Of a DNA stretch of 64,000 nucleotides, positions 59,591 through 64,000 are shown one piece after another. The DNA is taken from NCBI RefSeq assembly GCF_004210375.1, contig NC_134825.1:8618001-8682000 (forward strand). Direction: 5' to 3'. This DNA is from Tachypleus tridentatus. Its lineage: Eukaryota; Arthropoda; Merostomata; Xiphosura; Limulidae. Position 1 is the stretch's first letter; the number at the start of each line of letters is the position of its first letter. The notes beneath the pieces are model-generated. The model did not search any database, had not been told where the DNA came from, and saw only the letters and a program-made list of their open reading frames with translations. The translations under genes were made by a program, and so were the position numbers.

Positions 59591-59610
59591 TCATGTGAAA
59601 TTAGATGTGA

Positions 59611-60480
59611 GTTACCTTGAAACAAGCATTATACAAATCTCTTAGACACATGAAGAAAATAGCTAAACTGTAAAAGAAAGTAAGTTGTCAATTATGAAAA
59701 AAATCATATCTATTGAATAGGTTTTAAATTAACTTAAGTTTAGATTTTACTTTATTAAACAAAGAAAAATTTCATCCTTAAAACCATCTAGGTGGATAAG
59801 ATATAATTAAATTTCAAAACACACTCATTAATACTGTTTTCAACTGAATTTAGAATATCTTGTTTATAAATTATGCAGCAATTCTGAATTTAGATCCTGA
59901 TCTTAGAGAATTTTACAAAGTGTTTAATATTTTACAATTTCTAACTAACCAGTAATGAAAATTCATGAAAATTATCAATAAATATTTTGTATTAATTGAG
60001 TAAAGTATTAATTAAATCAACAACAAAGTTAAAAAATATTTATGATTATATATTTTTAACTAACGGTAACTTTCAAGATTCTCAATGGAAAACGTTTTTC
60101 AATAAAATGATGAACAATACTAGAAATTTATAAATATTAAGTATTTTATATTTAAAGGTTAAGACTAACAGATAGTGTGTACCAACATCTGGTTCACACT
60201 TGCACATTCACCTTCAAAAACCCAGACACATCTTATACCTCATATTAGAGACTGTTCCCTGGTAACTTTTGTTTTACAGTATTCTTATGTAAGGCTTTTT
60301 TTTGTATTATATATATATATATATATATGCACATAACAACATAACATTTAGAAACAACTAAAAAAAACTTGATCCATCTCAGCTGTCCCATCAGCTAAGC
60401 CAAAATAAAACTATTAAATTTTTAAAAAATTAAATTAAAATTAAAAGCCAGTCATTATCATTCAAATATCTATCAAACTT
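59611..60480. other. AT-rich sequence with a (TA)n tract
   Basis: An (AT)n microsatellite lies at 60308-60329. Nothing else recognised. Confidence 0.5.
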
Positions 60481-62080
60481 TTATTTTAGACTCATTTAAA
60501 TTTACTGCCTCCACAACATCTAATGACAACCCATTCTTTAGGCTAACAACCCTATTTGAATAAAGGCAGCTTTTAAATTGCCTAAATCTATATTTATCTC
60601 CTAGTTTTAAAATTTTCACTTAAGTAAGTATTGATGCATCAATATTGTCAATTCCTTTTATAATATTAAAGATTTCAGTCAGAATCTCCTCTAACTCTTT
60701 CAGTCAGAATCTCTTCTAACTCTTCATTTTTTCAAAAAAAAGACAATTTTAAGGATCTTAATCTATTCTTATATGAAAAACCCTCAATCACAGATACCAT
60801 TTTAGTAACCCTTCTTTGAATGTTTTCAATTCAATGTCTTTCTTAATGTAAGGAGCCCAAGACTAAATACAATACTCCAAATGACCTAACCAGAGACCTA
60901 TACAATGAAATTACAACCTCTTTAGACTTGTATTCAGTATTCCTGTAGATACAATCTAGAATTTTATTTGCTGTACCATTAACAACAGAACATTGCTTGG
61001 ATGGCTTAAGAGACTTGACCATTACATCAAGATACTTTTCTTTCATGACAATGCTGAGGTTATTCCATTCAAATTACACTTCTAATTCAAATTATGATAA
61101 CCCACATGAAATATCTTACAGTTTTCATAATTAAATACATCTGACATTTATTTGCCCAACTCACTAAAGCAGCAGCATCCTCTTCCCAGCCACCAACACC
61201 AAATACCTCAATATCAACAGCAAATTTAAGTAATTTATTGTCCATTCCTTCACCTATGTTATTAATACAAATCAAGAAGAGCAATGGTTCTAAGACTGGG
61301 CCCTGAGGTACCACACTTGTGATATTAATCCAGTTTGACTGAACTCCATCTGTAACAGCTCCTTGCTTTCTTCCATCCAGCCACTCTTCTATCCAATTTG
61401 TTACCATATCCTCCACACCTATAGACATAATGTTTTACAAGTCTTTATGTTGCACTTTGTCAAATGCTTTCTGAAAATTTAGACACAACAAATCTACACA
61501 TGCAGTACAAAGTTTCAATTTGTCCACTATTCAAGGACTTGAAAACAAAGTATGGTAATTGGGTCACATATCCAGTCCTTGGCCTCCTTTAAAACCCTCA
61601 GGGAAATATTATCTGGCCCAGGAGACTTATCATTCTTTAAACTTGTCTATTTTAACAACCTCAGAATTTATGCAAATGCATTGTTTGACTTATTTTCATC
61701 TATCAGTTGTTTAAAATGAGGATTGTTTCTGAAGTCTTCATTTGTAAAAGCTGAAACAAAAGCAGAATTTAATAACCTAGCCATTTCATAATCATCAAAT
61801 ACAAGCCTTTCTTTATCACACCTTGAGGGTCATATCCCCATCCTAATATTATCTTTACCCCTAATGTACTTTAAAAATCTTACTGTTAATTTTTATATAT
61901 TCAGCAAGATTTATTCCTACATCATTTTTGATGTCCTAATTTTGTCCTAATTGATTGTTTGACCAACTTTATTGATTTTATTTAATTTTCTATAATACCA
62001 ATCAATTAAAATTTCTTAAATTTGTGAAACTTTAATTTTATCTTTTATAACCTTTGTTAGCCAACCTGAATTTGTTACTT
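60481..62080 (-). mobile_element. CR1-like LINE remnant, reverse transcriptase
   Basis: Minus strand, broken frames. From 5' to 3': FDDYEMARLLNSAFVSAFTN (about 61795), NDKSPGPD (about 61625), KAFDKVQHK (about 61465), VTNWIEEWLDGRKQ and SVVPQGPVLEPLLFLICINN (about 61390-61260), LLKFAVDIEVFG (the KFADDT block, with the catalytic DD changed to VD), CIYRNTEYKSKEVVISLYRS LVRS (about 60940-60870). This order is the fingers-palm-thumb of a non-LTR reverse transcriptase. The changed active site and the stops show a dead copy. Confidence 0.85.
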
Positions 62081-62910
62081 GGAACTACCCTTTTCTCTCT
62101 ATAAGAAATATACTTGTTTTGTATATTTAAAAAGGTTATCTTTAAAAATTTTCCACATTTGCTCAGTGTCTCTAAATAACTCAGCTGCTGAATTCACAAC
62201 AGGTACATAAACATACACACAAACACAACAGTGTCATAAACACATTTCTACACAAATAATTATACTAAATACTATCTGGAGTACCAAGCCCCCAGACAGA
62301 AGTTATGTAAATTCATGTTTAATAAATGGTTATTTTAGGATATGAAAAGTTGCTTCCCTTATATGCAAAAATGCCCATCTAAACTGCAAAAGAAAAAGTA
62401 TCAAATCATGTATCACCACACAGTCCCAACAAGCTTTCATCCCAAATTTGGTGAAGATCCATCAATCAGTAGGTGATGTAGCAGTAGTAAAAAGAAATGC
62501 AAAAATAACTATAAAAAGTATAAAAATAAACCTGAAAATTCATATGTACCTTCCTATGGACCTAACATCTTCATGTTTAAGTGAAGGTCCATCCACAGGA
62601 GGTGAAGTAATGGTAAAAATGCCCATACAAGTCCCAAAACCTGAACACTTGTTCATACCCCTGCATAGACCTTAATACCAATTTTGGTAGAGATACACAC
62701 TTTACAAAATAGTTACACAGACATACAACAGACAGTACTATTATATACATACTGCAATACATACAAAAGAAACATCCTACTGTTAACAGATTGTCCTAGT
62801 GAATGCATACCTACTAGAAAATAATTGTCCTAAACTAGTGATTTTCAGGTGATAAAAATTGACTGAAACAAATCTTTCTTTTAAGCACATATATAATGAT
62901 TGTTTCATAC
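62081..62910. other. Unassigned sequence
   Basis: AT-rich. TCCCAAATTTGGTGAAGATCCATCAA near 62438 recurs in related form near 6164 (ATGCCAAATTTGGAGAATGTCCATCAA) and 6280, and as AATTTTGGTAGAGAT near 62680. Probably an old dispersed repeat of unknown family. No gene. Confidence 0.4.
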
Positions 62911-63125
62911 CTGTTATCCAAGAAATTAAGTTTCTCAGGTTCCAAATGTATTTCCTTCATTTTCATAAATGGGGCTTCAAGGGTGACTACATAATTTTTA
63001 TCTGGAATCTCATGTATATACAACCATCTCCGACTAATGTGAGTTTCACTGTAAGATGAACACTTGAAAAGAATAAATTCTCCAACATTGCCTTGGGAGA
63101 CATTTTGGAATGCTGGAAGTTTCAT
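62911..63125 (-). CDS. Candidate first coding exon, unrecognised protein
   Basis: Minus-strand ATG at 63125; the exon ends GATAACAG|GTATGA, a good donor. 215 nt give 71 codons plus two bases. Peptide begins MKLPAFQNVSQGNVGEFILF, continues RRWLYIHEIPDKNYVVTLEA and ends HLEPEKLNFLDN(R). It is well balanced, looks like a beta-rich fold and is probably coding. The frame is also open for some codons upstream of the ATG, so the start is a choice. The outgoing phase (2) fits both 50823 and the DNAJC7 exon at 45739. It could be the first exon of another gene. Family not recognised. Confidence 0.5.
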
Positions 63126-64000
63126 TAAACAGCAGTAACGTAAGCAAGAAGCTGAAGCAGCAGTGGCGGAAAAAAGAAAGGATTCAAAAAGTGGGTCTTA
63201 AATTCAGTTGCTATAACAAGCACAAGGGGCTATCCAGATGACTTAAAAACAAACAGCTTTTCTAAAGCTAGGCTATTTTTAAATCTAAAGAAGGGTGGGA
63301 ATTTGGCTTATTTAAGTGTTGTCAAGTGCCCTCTGTTAGCAGAAAGAGCAACTATGTTATTCTTCTTTTAGTAATAACATACTTATGACACAAATAAGGC
63401 TATTTTCATTAACTGAAACTGAAAAAAATTCTAATTACTGACAGTAATTTAGATCCAGAATTTGTAAATACTATATGCACATCCATACAGTGTAAGAATT
63501 AAAAGTAAAAACATCAAAAAGCCATTTGATCCAATAATGTTACATCTCAGTAACACTGCCAGCAACCATTTCAAACTAAACACAGCCCTTCATAACTAGA
63601 AATAATTAAAAGTAATTTAAAACAACAACACATACACCATAACACTGAGCAATCAAAAGTGTACAAATCACACAAAACTGTAACTATGCTAAAAAAAACT
63701 GTGGATGTGTATATATATTACATTTAAGTGTCCACTTTCAAATTTATTATTTTAAACCTTTACAAGTAGTTTATCAATACCCCTAAAAATCTCAAACACA
63801 AGTTAAGTCATTCATAGATCTTCGTTGGTCCAGAGAAAATAAACTCAAGTTGCAGGTCTTTCTTCTTTTTTGTTTTTACAAGGTACTTTCTACACATTTT
63901 CTATAATGTTCATTATTTTTCCTGTAGCCAAAAAACTAAACATGCAATTTACAGTCAAAATGTTGTCCCCTCAATACATGTTTCAAGTTTTAACATATGT
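63126..64000. other. Upstream flank of the 62911-63125 exon
   Basis: Slightly GC-richer up to about 63350 (CCGCCACTGCTGCTTCAGC in reverse), consistent with a 5' UTR or promoter; beyond that AT-rich with nothing recognised. Confidence 0.4.

Larger units (their letters stand above)
57946..59610 (-). mobile_element. 3' end of a Jockey-like LINE with a repeated 3' UTR
   Basis: Minus strand. RNase H-like remnant (59590-59510), then the C-terminal region (59483-59040), then a 3' UTR made of repeated blocks. TCACCTGAAGTTGG.CTTTCC, AGTCCTGGT and CAAAATGTAAAATAATAGAA-like text recur at about 58410-58470, 58740-58810 and 58900-58940; AAATGTCC.ATAAAAAGGTAA recurs at 57985 and 58530. The end is at about 57946 (TTTAGTGTTTTTTGGCACAA). 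A Penelope-like foldback is inserted at 58064-58264. Confidence 0.75.

Overview
This is a eukaryotic, AT-rich, intron-rich and repeat-rich window. It has long introns with consensus GT-AG boundaries, tRNA-derived SINEs, LINE, DIRS, Penelope-like and Tc1 remnants, and about fifteen minisatellite arrays. The SINE head and tail and the overall style suggest an arthropod, most likely a chelicerate such as a horseshoe crab. That is inference from pattern memory, not a database match.

Genes, all on the minus strand. (1) At the left edge (490-4924) are the first three coding exons of an unrecognised acidic protein. Its start codon lies next to a perfect 132-bp-arm inverted repeat. (2) From 17732 to 45739, twelve exons encode DNAJC7/TPR2, a co-chaperone with TPR repeats followed by a C-terminal J domain. 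Only about the first 20 residues are missing. All exon phases join, except that the most 5' exon lacks one base in an A run (45703-45706). (3) At the right edge an unidentified first-exon-like ORF (62911-63125) ends in a clean donor site; a weaker candidate exon lies at 50692-50823. Both are phase-compatible with splicing to the DNAJC7 exon at 45739, which may be coincidence.

Layout: 1-4.9 kb, gene A with a 45-bp array in its third intron; 5-15.5 kb, intergenic DNA full of SINEs, a Penelope-like foldback relic and a dead Tc1; 15.5-17.7 kb, 3' flank of DNAJC7; 17.7-45.7 kb, DNAJC7 with minisatellites in most of its larger introns and a decayed DIRS retrotransposon at about 39.7-41.9 kb; 45.7-62.9 kb, long repeat-rich stretch (90-bp array, possible DIRS-related region, 60/32-bp array, two LINE remnants, Penelope-like foldback); 62.9-64 kb, candidate exon and flank.

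The most unusual signal is that two DNAJC7 minisatellites appear to be made from splice signals. The array at 22381-22866 is built from the end of an exon plus its splice donor, giving six extra intact donors. Use of the nearest ones would put in an early stop and remove the J domain. The array at 29712-30285 multiplies the branch-point/pyrimidine region directly in front of an acceptor (14 units, each with CTAAC). I found no wholly new protein system. Two short protein-like ORFs (10687-10830 minus; 21471-21578 plus, next to CCAAT and CRE-like boxes) remain unexplained.
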